DNA of 42,964 nucleotides from Verrucomicrobiota bacterium (GTDB lineage: Bacteria > Verrucomicrobiota > Verrucomicrobiia > Opitutales > UBA2995), in the NCBI GenBank assembly GCA_027622555.1, contig JAQBYJ010000040.1, forward strand, positions 1 through 42,964, written 5' to 3'. Made by a program: the position numbers and the translations under genes. This document shows positions 8,093-17,394 of this stretch, one piece after another. Under the pieces are notes generated by a model. It saw only the letters and a program-made list of their open reading frames with translations. It searched no databases and had not been told where the DNA came from. Each line of letters opens with the position of its first letter. Within the stretch, counting starts at the first letter, position 1.

Positions 8093-11000
8093 CTAGAGAT
8101 CTATATCCACACTGATGATAAATTGACGTGGTGTCTTCCGTGCAACCCGGAGGTTGTTTCCTACAACTGACTTAATTACCGGGAATGTACCCGCGTCATC
8201 AAGAATGTTGCGGATCGTTCCTTGAATGCGGTAGTTCCTATCTCCGAATAGCTTGATTTTCCCACGATAGCCCCCAGTTAAGTCAAAGGTCATATCGACG
8301 GCTCCAGAAAGTTTTTTATCCAGATCAGGCGACTCAACGCCCGCGACGATAATTTCTTCGTAACCTACCGTTGGGGCATCGCGCCAGCGCATAGCACCAC
8401 CCAAATTCCAACCATTTAATTTTCCTTCAGTAAAGCGGTAGTTCACGTTGAGGTTGGCGGACTTGGCCCGGTCAAATTCATTCGCTTTTCCGTCCAATGC
8501 CTTGATCAGAGTGGCCCCGATCGGTCCGTTCACAGTGACGTTCTGGTAATACTCCGATATGGTCCCATTATTCAGGTTATTCTCATTTTGCCAGGCCGTT
8601 TCCCAGGTCCACGCAGGAGCACCAGGATCAATGCCCCCAATTAAGCCATCGCCATCGAGGTCGCGAGGATTGCCTACTCCCCCTTCAGGAACGCTGAATT
8701 TGGTCCATGAATCTTCCAGGCGCTCCTCGATCCACTGAAACCAGATGTTACCAATATTGGATTCAACCGCCTCCCGACTGGTATAAGTTAAACGAATGTT
8801 CAATCCTTCGATGGGACGGGCGGTAATCTGAATTTCCTCTCCGGTTGAGGTGTTGTCACTCATCACCCAGTAACAACAACGACCGCGTTCGCGGAAACCA
8901 CCGGTTCCTGCACCAGGATAATCATCCACGCCGGTTAAGGTACGGTAACGATTGGCCACGTCCCAAACCGGATCACGCCAGCGATTGAATGGAGTATTTG
9001 CCGCACGGCTGGGACTAGAAGAAAGTTCGAAGTCATTGTATTTTATGGAAAGCTTGTCGTCAAAGAGATCCAGCCTGATACCTAGATCCTGTCCCTGTCC
9101 TTGGGCACCAGGATATTCTGTTCCATAGGGATCAAAACGACCAATATTTGGCTGGAAAGTATCGGACTCATTCCAGAAAAGGCTCAACCAGGGTATCGGA
9201 CGTACTACAGCCCCTTTGGTGCGAGTGATACCACTTTGTGGGGCTTCCCATTCACCAAATACGGAGTCATCCACATGCGGGTAAAGCCCGGTTCCTCGCG
9301 TGCCATTCGGGTGAGCACCGGCACTATTGGAGTCGTCTCTATCCACATCGATGAAATTTTTTGCCTTGGCGGTATCTTTCCTCCAACCAAAGGTGGTGAC
9401 GATTCTATTTTCCCAGAAAAACCCTTGGTAGCCAAACTGCCTGGTATCCAATTGCGTATTAATTCCTTGTGGAGCATTATTAGATACCAATCTTTTTCCT
9501 TGAGCGTCAAAGTAACCTGTGTTGTTTGGATCAATCGTCCAGGACTTCCCGTTTTCATCCTGGATAGTGATAGGGCGACCATCAAAAGTGAAATCAGTCG
9601 GTTGAGCTATATAACCATTCTCTTCGGTCAGGTACATACGTGCGCCTAACCCACGAGCGCCCGTATCCGCCCAACGTCTACCAGTCAAACCATTGGCAAA
9701 GTCTGAATTTGCGAAGGAGGGTTCTTCCAAAGTATTTATATCTGGAAGAAAGCGATACCGATAGCCTTGTTGGCCTAGGCCGGTTAATGCCTTGTCGCTA
9801 GATTTAAGAGCGGCAACCCGATGCCGACCAAAAAAACGAAGGATGCTATCAAACTTCGCCTCAAAATCAAACTCGTAGGACATGGTGGCCCGCCAGTTTT
9901 CACTCGTGTTCGTGTTGTTTTGCCATGAAGGAACACCGTCGACATAAAAATCTCCTAAATGAGGATTCGGAGTAACTCCGTCGCCAAGGAACAGATTGGG
10001 GTCTACTTTCACAGTACGATCTTCAATTCCCTGGTCCCATTCTTTAACAATTTGATCCTCTTTGTGAGCTCCTAACTCAATGTACCAATTCTCAGCCAGC
10101 TTCTGTTCAATGAATACGTCATAAATGTCAGCTTCGGAAGAATGCCGTTCTACAGCACCAGCCATATTCACTTCCAATGCGCGCGGGAAAATCGAGTTAT
10201 CGAGTAAGGTATAGCCGTCCGCTTCAAAGTTAACCGCAGACACTCCTGGCAAGTTATGTGGCGAGTCGATGGTCGCCATGGTCCTATAGGTTGTGGTCGG
10301 TTGTTGAAATGTACCGTCATTATTGATCAGAACAGTCGGTTGCGCGGGACCATTATTATAGATCAGCGGCAATCCGCCTAGCTGGCCATTGCTTCCTATA
10401 AATGCCCCATTATCAAAGCCGGGCTTCCCCCAACCAAACCAAGGTGAGACGTTGTCATAAGGCAGAAAGCGATTTACTCGGGAAAAATCACGCTCAGCGT
10501 GCTCGAAGTGAGCCATGATAGTCGTATTTTCAAACGGCTTATAAGTAATCGTCGCATAGACCCGCTGATCTTCATCAAAGTTCGGTTTCCAATCCTGTTT
10601 GGTATCCTTGTTTAACAGCGCGACACGAATAGCCAGCTTATCTTCAATCAATACCTTGTTGTAATCCAAAGCGACACGGTGACCTTCAAAGGAATCGACC
10701 TGAAAACTGATTTTGCCAAAATCTTCGCTGATTTCAGCACGATTCAAAGTCACGTCTAAAACACCAGCTGGTTGACCAGTTCCGAACAGAATGGACTGTG
10801 GACCCGATGCAATCGTAACCCGTGACACATTGTAGTTCTCCGAATTGGTAAAGGCCTGGAAAAAATTTCGCGATACGGTTCCTTCCCCGACTCCACGAAT
10901 CTGTTGGGCAACTCCGGCAGCCTGGTTTCCAAAACCATCTCCATTACCGCTTACACGGTCTTCCGCGTTGGCCACGTTCAGGGAATAAATGAGGGACTCC

Positions 11001-11287
11001 TCCAGAGAGTTGATGGCATAGTCTTGCATGAATTCCATGGTGAAAACTTCAACCTGGGCAGCCACATCCTTAAAGTTCGTTCTAAGACGAGTTCCAGCGA
11101 GAGTCTCGGTGGCAACCCAGCCTTCTTCCGGTTGGATGGTGAATGGGGAGAGTTCAAAGATATCGGCGTCATCTTCTTGAGCGAAGACGGCGGCTGAGGC
11201 AAGGAACCCAATGGGCACCAGTATGACAGGCAATCGCATCCACTTTTGGAATAGACCGTTGGTAACAGTTTTTTGAGAATTAATCAT
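8093..11287 (-). CDS. TonB-dependent outer membrane receptor
   Basis: A 1064-residue receptor for energised uptake of a large nutrient across the outer membrane. A signal peptide ends near residue 36 (AAVFA-QE). It is followed by FELSPFTI (44-51) and TLAGTR (62-67), a start I associate with Opitutia receptors, then the plug domain, with AQVEVFTMEFMQDY leading into strand-rich sequence. The rest is a long beta-barrel ending FIISVDIDL. AAGGA (11297-11301) sits 9 bases before the ATG and is one of the better ribosome sites in the window. It is divergent from a LacI-type regulator, 232 bp away, which points to control by a carbohydrate. Substrate unknown. Confidence 0.92.
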   Translation of the reverse strand: MINSQKTVTNGLFQKWMRLPVILVPIGFLASAAVFAQEDDADIFELSPFTIQPEEGWVATETLAGTRLRTNFKDVAAQVEVFTMEFMQDYAINSLEESLIYSLNVANAEDRVSGNGDGFGNQAAGVAQQIRGVGEGTVSRNFFQAFTNSENYNVSRVTIASGPQSILFGTGQPAGVLDVTLNRAEISEDFGKISFQVDSFEGHRVALDYNKVLIEDKLAIRVALLNKDTKQDWKPNFDEDQRVYATITYKPFENTTIMAHFEHAERDFSRVNRFLPYDNVSPWFGWGKPGFDNGAFIGSNGQLGGLPLIYNNGPAQPTVLINNDGTFQQPTTTYRTMATIDSPHNLPGVSAVNFEADGYTLLDNSIFPRALEVNMAGAVERHSSEADIYDVFIEQKLAENWYIELGAHKEDQIVKEWDQGIEDRTVKVDPNLFLGDGVTPNPHLGDFYVDGVPSWQNNTNTSENWRATMSYEFDFEAKFDSILRFFGRHRVAALKSSDKALTGLGQQGYRYRFLPDINTLEEPSFANSDFANGLTGRRWADTGARGLGARMYLTEENGYIAQPTDFTFDGRPITIQDENGKSWTIDPNNTGYFDAQGKRLVSNNAPQGINTQLDTRQFGYQGFFWENRIVTTFGWRKDTAKAKNFIDVDRDDSNSAGAHPNGTRGTGLYPHVDDSVFGEWEAPQSGITRTKGAVVRPIPWLSLFWNESDTFQPNIGRFDPYGTEYPGAQGQGQDLGIRLDLFDDKLSIKYNDFELSSSPSRAANTPFNRWRDPVWDVANRYRTLTGVDDYPGAGTGGFRERGRCCYWVMSDNTSTGEEIQITARPIEGLNIRLTYTSREAVESNIGNIWFQWIEERLEDSWTKFSVPEGGVGNPRDLDGDGLIGGIDPGAPAWTWETAWQNENNLNNGTISEYYQNVTVNGPIGATLIKALDGKANEFDRAKSANLNVNYRFTEGKLNGWNLGGAMRWRDAPTVGYEEIIVAGVESPDLDKKLSGAVDMTFDLTGGYRGKIKLFGDRNYRIQGTIRNILDDAGTFPVIKSVVGNNLRVARKTPRQFIISVDIDL

Positions 11288-11437
11288 CTTGTAGTTTCCT
11301 TATTAAGAATAATGAGGTTGTAGTTTTCTAGAGGCATACCAAAGGCAACGCCATGGGAAGATCAAAGGAAGATAGGGTTATTCACTTATTCGGTGTAATT
11401 CGCAGGTGAGCTCTAGTGAAAATCTGCGGATTTTGCT

Positions 11438-11473
11438 TGTCTATATCGACAGGCATCACAAGTTACCCGTAAC
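11438..11473. promoter_or_regulatory. Two palindromes in the receptor/LacI divergent region, candidate operators
   Basis: TGTC-TATATC-GACA (11438-11451) pairs at 12 of 14 positions. GTTAC-CC-GTAAC (11462-11473) has perfect 5-bp arms. Both lie 47-82 bp ahead of the LacI-type regulator gene, in the 232-bp intergenic region with the TonB receptor gene. LacI-family dimers bind short palindromes of this kind, so autoregulation and receptor control are plausible, but no consensus core lets me choose between them. Confidence 0.35.
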
Positions 11474-11519
11474 AATTTTGGTAAGATTAATAAGACCCAG
11501 TTGTTAAAAGAAAGAACCC

Positions 11520-12560
11520 ATGCCCCGCCCCACTCTACAAATAATAGCCGATCGTGCCGGCGTCTCCAAAATGACGGTGAGCCGGGCGCTGCGAAACCAC
11601 CCGAATTGCGGCAAGGAGACAATCGCAAGAGTGAACGCCATAGCCAAGGAGCTCAATTACAAGAAGCACCCGCTTGTATCCGCGCTCATGACGGATCTGC
11701 GATACAAAAAGAACTATGAATTCAAACCCATTGTGGCTCTGCTTCACCTGGATCAGCGAAAGAAACAACTGCATCCCAATTTGAAGCGGATGAGATCCGG
11801 AGCGAAGGAAAGTGCAAATCAGCAAGGCTACGATGTGGTGGAGTTTTACTTGACCGACGAAGGGATGACAACCAACCGCATGGTCCAGATTTTCAATGCA
11901 CGAGGCATTCACGGAATCATTTTTGTACACTCCGCACGACCAAACATCGAACTGGAGATCGATCTTTCCAAATTTGCCTGTGTAGCTACCAAATACTGCA
12001 TTACAAAACCGGCACTGAACCGTATCGAAACCAGCCAATTTCAAAGCGTGCTTCTGTCGATTGAGAAGTTGAAAGATTATGGCTACAAGAGTTTCGGTTT
12101 AGTCACACTAGGCGATTCGGAATCCATCAGCCAATACCGTCGCACCGGCGCCACCCTACATGCGCAACGGAGCTTTCCCGAAGAAGACCGCATCCCCATT
12201 CTCAATAAGGAAAAACTCGACGGAAAGACGCTCACCCGTTGGATAGATCGGAATAAGCCCGAAGTCATCCTGTCGCAAAACCACGATGTATATGAACTGC
12301 TCATCGACCAGGGTTATAAGATTCCCGAAGATGTAGCATACATTTACTTGGGTCTCTATGAATTCGACGGATGTATAGCAGGCATCAACCCCAACTGGAA
12401 TGAGATGGGGCGCATTGCCGCCAACCAAGTCATCGACCAGCTTAACCGAAACGAGGTCGGAGTTCCCGAGCACCCCATCGTGACTCCAGTCCAGGGAGAT
12501 TGGGTCGATGGAGCAACACTGCCGAATCGAGTGCTGGAAGCAGTGAGCAACGAGGCCTAG
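11520..12560 (+). CDS. LacI/GalR family transcriptional regulator
   Basis: A 346-residue regulator with the family's N-terminal helix-turn-helix (LQIIADRAGVSKMTVSRALR, residues ~6-25) and hinge helix region, then a two-lobed periplasmic-binding-protein-like sensor domain (residues ~60-340). The fit to the helix-turn-helix signature is close, and the ATG at 11520 leaves only five residues before it. Divergent placement beside the TonB receptor gene suggests that it controls uptake of a sugar. The sensor ends with PVQGDWVDGATLP, where LacI proteins usually have a substrate-contacting strand. Ligand unknown. Confidence 0.93.
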   Translation: MPRPTLQIIADRAGVSKMTVSRALRNHPNCGKETIARVNAIAKELNYKKHPLVSALMTDLRYKKNYEFKPIVALLHLDQRKKQLHPNLKRMRSGAKESANQQGYDVVEFYLTDEGMTTNRMVQIFNARGIHGIIFVHSARPNIELEIDLSKFACVATKYCITKPALNRIETSQFQSVLLSIEKLKDYGYKSFGLVTLGDSESISQYRRTGATLHAQRSFPEEDRIPILNKEKLDGKTLTRWIDRNKPEVILSQNHDVYELLIDQGYKIPEDVAYIYLGLYEFDGCIAGINPNWNEMGRIAANQVIDQLNRNEVGVPEHPIVTPVQGDWVDGATLPNRVLEAVSNEA

Positions 12561-12771
12561 CTTAGCCACGGGCGAGTGCCCCGCATTCGATTAAGCGACA
12601 GTAAAACTGAGCGGACCACAGCGAAGCCCTGCAAAGACTGGTCCCAATAGTACCGTTAAAGATGAACCCTTTGAAATCAGTCCAGTATCTGGCCACATAC
12701 TCCCCTAATACATGAGCACTGACATCTTCCAAGTTCAGCGCTGTTCTGACTTCAAATTTATGATTTCTGCC

Positions 12772-14181
12772 TTAAGACAATATCCATCCCTTCGGGTACT
12801 CCTTCTTCAGGAACTGGTTTGCTTCAGGAATATTTGTTACCTTCATCTTTTTGGCATCGTATTTGACTTCTGCCTTCGCGCGAATGGCCACGTTACCCAG
12901 CAGACCGACCTCAGAAAGCCCAGAAGCGTAATCCCAGTTTGAACAAGCCTGGCCCTTTTCCTTGATAGCGCGACACCAGTCACCTTGGTGGCTGCCCTTC
13001 ACCCGAGGAATTGTTTTGGCAGGAGGATTCTTTTTGATCTCCGCAAAACGCTCCTCAGGGAGAATACGAACCGTACTGGTGTAGGTGTCGGTCATCATGT
13101 AACCTTCATCTCCGATAAACATTGTTCCGCTCTTGTCACGACTCAGCATGTCCTCGTGGGTCAAACCTTCCGGCGCCGGTGGCAACAATCCGCCATCCAG
13201 CCAGTGATAGGTTACGGGGTCAAACTTACCGCGCTTTGGAAATTTATAGGTAATAGCGGAAGCATTGGGTGCACTCTGGTCATTGACGTTGGTCGCCATC
13301 GCTGAAATCGATTCTGGCAAGCCGAGATCGAGACCAAAATAAGCCGCGTCCATCACATGACACGCCATGTCACCCACCGCACCGCAACCGTAGTCCCACC
13401 AGTTGCGCCAGCTAAATGGCAGATATGCCGGGTCATAAGCACGCTTTGGCGCTACTCCCAACCAAAGATCCCAATCCAATCCTTTCGGAACCACCGGGAT
13501 AAATTCGTTGTGCTTCGGTTTGTTCAAGCCTTGCGGCCAAATAGGACGATTCGTCCATGAGTACACTTCACGAATCTGGCCAATCACACCGGCGGCAATC
13601 CACTCCTTGGCCAAGCGAACCCCTTCGTTGGAATGACCCTGATTACCCATTTGTGTAACAATGCCTTGCTTGCGTGCACCTTCTGCTAACATACGCGCTT
13701 CTTCAACAGTGTGGGTGAGCGGTTTTTCGCAATAGACATTGATGCCCAAATTCACAGCCGACATCGCGACTGGAAAGTGCATGTGATCAGGAATCGAGAC
13801 CACTACTCCGTCCATTTTATCCCCGATCTTCTCAAACATGGTGCGGTAGTCCGTATACCACTGTGCGCCCCTGGATACTGCATTATCTATGACAGCTTTA
13901 AACTCAGCTCCTCCCCGTGCGTTATTGTAGGCTTTCGCGATACTGCGTTCATCGACATCGCACAAGCCGATGATGTTGTGGCCGAGGTCGCTCAGTGGCA
14001 TGATCGAGCTCACGCCTTTTCCGCCAACTCCGACAAAAGCCAGGTTGAGCTTTTCACTCGGAGCGCTTCCATGGTTGGCACCGGTCATAATATGCGGAAA
14101 AGCTATCAAGCTCGCTGCCGTGGCACCAGCTGCAGTTTTCATGAAGGAACGACGATTAATTCCAGGGATATTCTTATTCAT
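12772..14181 (-). CDS. Tat-exported Gfo/Idh/MocA family oxidoreductase
   Basis: A 469-residue NAD(P)-dependent sugar dehydrogenase-type protein. A Tat signal (RRSFMK, residues 10-15, then an alanine-rich core) directs folded export, as in glycoside-processing oxidoreductases. The Rossmann loop GVGGKG is at 51-56 and the family signature CEKPLTH at 151-157. The C-terminal half matches the GFO/IDH/MocA alpha-beta domain, including WWDYGCGAVGDMACHVMD with the catalytic-region His. Length is typical for planctomycete and verrucomicrobial members. It lies downstream of and convergent to the LacI gene and could act on a sugar taken up by the nearby receptor, but that link is only positional. Confidence 0.93.
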   Translation of the reverse strand: MNKNIPGINRRSFMKTAAGATAASLIAFPHIMTGANHGSAPSEKLNLAFVGVGGKGVSSIMPLSDLGHNIIGLCDVDERSIAKAYNNARGGAEFKAVIDNAVSRGAQWYTDYRTMFEKIGDKMDGVVVSIPDHMHFPVAMSAVNLGINVYCEKPLTHTVEEARMLAEGARKQGIVTQMGNQGHSNEGVRLAKEWIAAGVIGQIREVYSWTNRPIWPQGLNKPKHNEFIPVVPKGLDWDLWLGVAPKRAYDPAYLPFSWRNWWDYGCGAVGDMACHVMDAAYFGLDLGLPESISAMATNVNDQSAPNASAITYKFPKRGKFDPVTYHWLDGGLLPPAPEGLTHEDMLSRDKSGTMFIGDEGYMMTDTYTSTVRILPEERFAEIKKNPPAKTIPRVKGSHQGDWCRAIKEKGQACSNWDYASGLSEVGLLGNVAIRAKAEVKYDAKKMKVTNIPEANQFLKKEYPKGWILS

Positions 14182-14263
14182 TGTTCGGGTAGTTAAATGA
14201 AGATTTAAAACTGATTATTTCATCATTTATTCGTGTTTCCAGCTACCCTTCAAGCACGTTCTC

Positions 14264-14283
14264 GGAATAAGCTCATTTATTCC
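14264..14283. repeat. 7-bp perfect inverted repeat between two minus-strand genes
   Basis: GGAATAA and TTATTCC are separated by GCTCAT. It lies 27 bp beyond the stop of the subtilase gene's neighbour region, upstream of the oxidoreductase gene. It is too AT-rich for a strong terminator and could be a regulator site. Low support. Confidence 0.25.
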
Positions 14284-14309
14284 ATTTAACAGTTTTTAAC
14301 TCGTTTCTT

Positions 14310-15158
14310 TTATAGCTTATCCTGAAACAACAAACTCTCCGCCTCCGACTTACTACTCTTTGGGCCGGGAATATTTTTCACTTTTCCCACTTCACTGTTT
14401 TCTATCACCCACTCTTTAACCTGAGCAGGTGTCGCCTGGGGCTGTTCTTCCAAAAAAGCCGCCACAGATCCAGTCACCACCGCAGCAGCTATCGAAATAC
14501 CTGAATCGCGGGTACGATCTGTTGAGCTCTTGCTCCCAGGCCCTGAGAGATTCTCTCCCAAGGCATAAACATCCACGCCATTACCATAATTCGAGGAAAT
14601 TAATCGAAAATTAAAGGCCGAAGTCGCACCCACAGATATTACCGAATCAAGAGCGGAGGGAATACGATTCTCGACATCCTCCCCCTCATTGCCCGCTGCC
14701 ACAACAACGGTCACTCCATCCTCAACCAATTGATTGATAGCACGCGTCACCAACTTTTCGATTCTAGGATCCTTTGGGACGCCACCCAAACTCAAATTCG
14801 CGATCGCCGGTTGCCCAGCAGGGTGGTGATTGGTTATCCAATGAACACCCTTCAAAAAAATCGACCAATTACCCGAACCATTGCCTTGCAAAGTCCTAAC
14901 CGAAATCAGCTTCACTCTTGGGGCACGCTCCACAATCAACCCTGCCACCAAAGTTGCATGATCATCAAATGCCCTTGGGACAGTCAACTCGGGCAAACCT
15001 CCAAGCATATCGACAACCGCTGTTTCGATTTGGTTAAAAGCCACATGATCAGTCCGGACACCGTTATCCATAACGTAAACCGTGACGGCGGCCTGAAGAA
15101 GGGTACCATTTGAAAAGAGTAACCCATAGATGCACACCATTACTCGCTTCCTGATCAT
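14310..15158 (-). CDS. Exported subtilisin-like (S8) serine protease, short form
   Basis: A 282-residue S8 family peptidase. An N-terminal signal peptide (residues ~1-24) leads straight into the catalytic domain without a recognisable prodomain. The triad can be placed at Asp31 (VMDNGV), His67 (DHATLVAG) and Ser222 (GISIAAA), with the oxyanion Asn157 in AAGNEGE. The serine motif is altered from the usual GTSMAAP (Ile for Thr and Met, Ala for Pro), so activity is likely but not certain. It is small compared with most secreted subtilases. Expected location is periplasmic or secreted; substrate unknown. Confidence 0.88.
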   Translation of the reverse strand: MIRKRVMVCIYGLLFSNGTLLQAAVTVYVMDNGVRTDHVAFNQIETAVVDMLGGLPELTVPRAFDDHATLVAGLIVERAPRVKLISVRTLQGNGSGNWSIFLKGVHWITNHHPAGQPAIANLSLGGVPKDPRIEKLVTRAINQLVEDGVTVVVAAGNEGEDVENRIPSALDSVISVGATSAFNFRLISSNYGNGVDVYALGENLSGPGSKSSTDRTRDSGISIAAAVVTGSVAAFLEEQPQATPAQVKEWVIENSEVGKVKNIPGPKSSKSEAESLLFQDKL

Positions 15159-15396
15159 ACTTTGCTGTAGCTGTGTTTAGGTCGAAGGGAAAAGTCTTAA
15201 AAAGTTAAGGTTAACCACCCTAAACTCAAAAACACAAAGATTTTGCTAAAAATATATTTTCCCTCTGAGCCTTCAAACCATGATAAAATCCCAAACCAAA
15301 GTTGCCTTTGCAAATCCTACCATTTCTAGGGCTTGCCATCCGGGAACCAAGATTCAAGGCTGGCTACTAATTCCCTAAATCACTCAGCTAAATCAC

Positions 15397-17373
15397 GTGT
15401 TAATCCTTGTTAAAATATCCGGTTGGATACTAACCACCATGCCACGGCAGTTTGCCCAATTCTTGTCAGTGATCATAGGCGACCTGGTTTACTTCCTCCC
15501 GACAATAAAACGAAGAACCATCCTATCCAACCTACATCATGTTTACCCGGATAAACCGATGTCGAGGCGACGACGTCAGGCACGAACCAGCTGTCGGCGT
15601 ATGGTTGAGATGTACTTGTTCAAGCTTGCACTTCCTCATTTTTCCGAAGGCCGTCTCGACAAAACATTGATCGCCACCCAAGAGACAATCGAGCTGCTGA
15701 AAAACTATGTCGATCCCAATAAACCGGTCATAGGTGTTTCCATCCACAACAGTATGATGGAAGCCTGCACGCTTATTCCTCGTTGCCTCCCATTCGACAA
15801 TCCGGAAATCGGACTACTTTATTGGCCTCTCAACAAAAAGAAAATCGTGCAATATGTGAAGGATACCAGAAGTAGAAACGGGATAACCTTGATCGATCGC
15901 CTCAGTGGCCTTCATGAAGCACGTGAATTGGTTAAAAACAACAACTGGATGATCTTCGTTTTTGATCAAAACGTTGGAGATGCAGGCTACCTTACATTCT
16001 TTCTCGGCAGAGCAGCCACTACGGCTGGGTTTCATCAGATCCTTTCACATGATTACGACGCGGACGTACTGAGTTTCTACGGAGAACGCACAGGATTCTG
16101 GGAAGGCAAGTTACACGTTGAAAAAATTTCGGGAGGAGGTAAAGAGGAGCCGGTAATCTTACAGGCAAACCATTGGTTGGAAGAGAAACTCACAACGGAT
16201 GAAAGGTTCTCTGCGAATTGGATGTGGATTCACAACCGCTGGGAAGGTCAAAATCACCATTCGCAGAATCTAAATTTAAAGTTCCCAAATAGCCTTCTGG
16301 ACGAGACTAAAAAATATAATAATTGGAAAAGCCTTCCGAAAAATAATCGTATTTGGATTCGGATGCCGGAGCATCTTGGTGAGGTCATTAAATGGATCCC
16401 GCTTATAAAGAGGATTGGAAATTCAAGGGAAGACGCGGAGATCACTCTGCTTTCCAATCGAAAGTTCAACTCCCTACTCGAAGCCCTTCAGGTAGCAGAC
16501 CACATAATTTGCATCCCCAAACGAAATACCGGTTATTATCAGAAGTTTTTAAAGTTAAAGACCTCCTATCCAGACACCTATTATCAACTTACAGATTCTT
16601 TTGTTGCTGACCTTGAATCGAGACTTATCAATGCGCCACGTCGTTATGGGATTTGCTATCCGAGAACGAATCGCCCATTGCTCACGCACAGCTTCAAGGT
16701 TGATCCGGGATGGGATGAAAGAAAAACGCACCAGGTCGAACTCTGGGAGGACTTCTTTCGCTACTTTGGACTACAAGGGGAAGTCGATTACAGTCCATTG
16801 CGCCTGGCACCGGGCTCTGACGTAATCAATCCCCTTCGTTGTCTGCAAACACAGTCACTCAACGCACCCTACTTTGGCTTGATATGCGGAGCAGGAGACA
16901 AGCCGGAGAAATGTTGGCCCGTGGATTATTGGGTGGAATGTATAGCAGGGCTCATGGATCTTTATCCCGACAGCAATATTTGTTTATTTGGTACTTCAGC
17001 GGACCTTCCGGTTAGTCGACAGATTATCGAACAATTCGAACCTGGTTCTATTCACGACTTCACTGGATCCACCACCTTGATGCAATTTGTCATGGCTCTG
17101 AATTCCTGCTCAGTTGTTATATCGAACGATTGCGGAGGCTTGCACTTGGCAAATGCTTTGGGCGTCCCGACAGTCGGTCTGTACGGCGTTACCAACCCCG
17201 TAAACACAAAGCCAGTCTACGACACACCCTTGCAGATTGTTCAGCCAATTAATTGCCCCAAACACGGAGGTGTCACCTCTGCCGAGATTTGTTTATCCCA
17301 AGTACTGGAGGCAATTTCTGAATTGGTAAAGCAACCCGAACCTGCTCCAAAAGAAGCGTCCCTGATTAGTTAA
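15397..17373 (+). CDS. Lipid A acyltransferase (LpxL/HtrB-like) fused to a GT9 heptosyltransferase-like domain
   Basis: A 658-residue fusion. Residues ~1-300 match the lysophospholipid/lipid A acyltransferase family: an N-terminal membrane-associated segment, the HX4E catalytic pair His117/Glu122 (HNSMME), and FDQNVGD in place of the family's Asp-Gln motif. Residues ~310-645 match glycosyltransferase family 9 (ADP-heptose:LPS heptosyltransferases): GLICGAGDKPEKCWP and the nucleotide-sugar site VISNDCGGLHLANALGVPTVGLYG. The two activities usually sit in separate proteins of LPS inner core and lipid A assembly; joining them would couple late acylation with core sugar addition. The start is a GTG at 15397, giving the hydrophobic N-terminus expected of LpxL. 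Confidence 0.85.
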   Translation: MLILVKISGWILTTMPRQFAQFLSVIIGDLVYFLPTIKRRTILSNLHHVYPDKPMSRRRRQARTSCRRMVEMYLFKLALPHFSEGRLDKTLIATQETIELLKNYVDPNKPVIGVSIHNSMMEACTLIPRCLPFDNPEIGLLYWPLNKKKIVQYVKDTRSRNGITLIDRLSGLHEARELVKNNNWMIFVFDQNVGDAGYLTFFLGRAATTAGFHQILSHDYDADVLSFYGERTGFWEGKLHVEKISGGGKEEPVILQANHWLEEKLTTDERFSANWMWIHNRWEGQNHHSQNLNLKFPNSLLDETKKYNNWKSLPKNNRIWIRMPEHLGEVIKWIPLIKRIGNSREDAEITLLSNRKFNSLLEALQVADHIICIPKRNTGYYQKFLKLKTSYPDTYYQLTDSFVADLESRLINAPRRYGICYPRTNRPLLTHSFKVDPGWDERKTHQVELWEDFFRYFGLQGEVDYSPLRLAPGSDVINPLRCLQTQSLNAPYFGLICGAGDKPEKCWPVDYWVECIAGLMDLYPDSNICLFGTSADLPVSRQIIEQFEPGSIHDFTGSTTLMQFVMALNSCSVVISNDCGGLHLANALGVPTVGLYGVTNPVNTKPVYDTPLQIVQPINCPKHGGVTSAEICLSQVLEAISELVKQPEPAPKEASLIS

Positions 17374-17394
17374 ATAATCTTCCACCAACGTCGT

